Assembly: GCA_035275105.1 (NCBI GenBank)
Contig: DATENL010000209.1
Location: 1-13,197, forward strand
Direction: 5' to 3'
DNA from: AC-37 sp035275105
GTDB lineage: Bacteria; Actinomycetota; Thermoleophilia; Solirubrobacterales; Thermoleophilaceae
Length of the DNA: 13,197 nt
Shown in pieces: positions 12,538 through 13,197 of this stretch (the stretch's first letter is position 1; each line of letters begins with the position of its first letter). A program made the translations under genes and the position numbers. The notes under the pieces are model-generated. The model was given only the letters and a program-made list of their open reading frames with translations. It searched no databases and had not been told where the DNA came from.

Positions 12538-13161
12538 ATGAGCCTCTGGGGACGGATCTTCGCGGCGGGCTACGACACCTTCCAGTCGCGGATGGAGGAG
12601 AGCTTCTTCGGCGACATCCGCCGCGAGATGCTGGCCGGCGCCAGCGGGAGCGTGGTGGAGATCGGCGCCGGGACCGGCGTGAACCTCCAGCACTACCCGC
12701 GCTCGGTCGAGCGGCTCGTGTGCACCGAGCCGGAGGAGCCGATGGCCAAGCAGCTCCGGCGCAAGGCCGCCGACAGCGACCTGAGCGTCGAGATCGTCGA
12801 GGCCCCGGCCGAGGCGCTCCCGTTCGAGGACGACTCGTTCGACACCGCGGTCGCGACGCTCGTGCTGTGCACGGTGACGGACCCGGTTCGCGCGCTCTCG
12901 GAGATCGACCGCGTGCTGCGCCCGGGCGGCCGGTTCATCTTCGTCGAGCACGTGCGCTCGGAGGACCCGGGCCTGGCGAGGTGGCAGGACCGCCTGCATC
13001 CATTGTGGGTCAGGTTCGGCCACGGGTGCAACTGCAACCGGCCGACGCTCCAAACGATCGAGGCGTCGCCCCTGGACGTCCAGTCGCACCGCGACGGGCG
13101 CATCCCGAAGGCACCGCCGATCGTCCGCCCGCTCGTGACGGGCGTCGCAACAGCGCGCTAG
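12538..13161 (+). CDS. Class I SAM-dependent methyltransferase (Methyltransf_11 / UbiE-like)
   Basis: A 207-residue Rossmann-fold methyltransferase. Motif I VEIGAGTGVN (40-49) binds SAM, with Glu64 in VCTEPEEPM as the ribose-binding acid. Next come APAEALPFEDDSFD (89-102), the strand TAVATLVLCTV (103-113) and LRPGGRFIFVEHV (127-139), the typical post-motif III region. The C-terminus (GCNCNRPT, then KAPPIVRPLV) is like small methyltransferases annotated as phospholipid or quinone methylases. The substrate is not identifiable; lipid or quinone methylation, or methylation of a small molecule, is possible. The start ATG 12538 has only a weak GAGG 4 nt upstream. It is divergent from the acyl-CoA ligase. 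Confidence 0.88.
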   Translation: MSLWGRIFAAGYDTFQSRMEESFFGDIRREMLAGASGSVVEIGAGTGVNLQHYPRSVERLVCTEPEEPMAKQLRRKAADSDLSVEIVEAPAEALPFEDDSFDTAVATLVLCTVTDPVRALSEIDRVLRPGGRFIFVEHVRSEDPGLARWQDRLHPLWVRFGHGCNCNRPTLQTIEASPLDVQSHRDGRIPKAPPIVRPLVTGVATAR

Positions 13162-13181
13162 TGCAACAGGGGCCAGGCCAC

Positions 13182-13197
13182 TTGTTGCGCGCAACAA
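13182..13197. repeat. Perfect 16-bp palindrome at the window edge
   Basis: TTGTTGCGCGCAACAA is perfectly self-complementary, starting 20 bp after the methyltransferase stop. GCAACA also occurs at 13147-13152 and 13163-13168, and the latter can pair with TGTTGC at 13183-13188 to form a terminator-like hairpin. It could be an operator for the next gene, a terminator, or both. The window ends here. Confidence 0.5.

Noticed and set aside
12481..13197. N-terminal extension of the acyl-CoA ligase to the window edge
   Set aside because: The frame stays open, but a good Shine-Dalgarno and ATG sit at 12480 where the family starts. The extension is antisense to a motif-complete methyltransferase.
1..13197. 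Mobile element, CRISPR array, defence island or phage remnant
   Set aside because: No transposase, integrase, regularly spaced repeat array, restriction or toxin-antitoxin motif was seen. The single tRNA is not followed by an integrase or a repeat of its 3' end.

Overview
The window is very GC-rich DNA from the chromosome of a high-GC Gram-positive bacterium. Ordinary metabolic and secreted-protein genes are packed on both strands, with GTG starts and strong G/C third positions that create long antisense open frames. Several genes start 7-10 nt downstream of a TAnnnT box, the leaderless arrangement common in Actinomycetota. The gene mix fits an environmental actinobacterium, possibly Thermoleophilia/Solirubrobacterales: an F420-type nitroreductase-fold protein, TolB-like propeller, secreted beta-helix protein, haloalkane dehalogenase-like hydrolase and CstB-like sulfur enzyme. 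That placement is inference; no rRNA or marker protein is present. I see no phage, transposon or CRISPR.

Layout. The left part (63-3681) is a minus-strand run read right to left: a secreted TolB/PD40 beta-propeller, a large secreted serine-hydrolase-like protein (733 aa), and a small DUF385/Ddn-family oxidoreductase that follows its neighbour after only one codon. A 38-bp intergenic segment carrying two leaderless promoters separates the propeller from the plus-strand PHP-domain phosphoesterase (3720-4592). Next come a secreted parallel beta-helix protein (4678-5760) and, convergent with it across a perfect hairpin, a membrane-anchored polysaccharide deacetylase (5801-6682). Divergent from that is a fatty-acid-hydroxylase/sterol-desaturase family membrane protein (6817-7458), followed by tRNA-Leu(CAG).

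The most notable element lies at 7664-7749: a well-conserved cyclic-di-GMP-I (GEMM-I) riboswitch aptamer. Its closing stem overlaps the Shine-Dalgarno of a small secreted protein (7760-8299) with a DUF5666-like region, an EF-hand-like loop and an acidic tail. This suggests second-messenger control of an uncharacterised cell-surface protein.

The right part holds a haloalkane-dehalogenase-type hydrolase (8375-9247, minus), divergent over 32 bp from a CstB-like persulfide dioxygenase with a pseudo-rhodanese and an active rhodanese domain (9280-10659, plus). An acyl-CoA ligase (10846-12480, minus) is divergent from a SAM methyltransferase (12538-13161, plus). A near-perfect 19-bp palindrome lies between that last pair, and a perfect 16-bp palindrome sits at the right edge.

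The genes do not form one pathway. The shared themes are envelope and secreted functions on the left and detoxification or lipid metabolism on the right. All function calls rest on motif recognition by eye.
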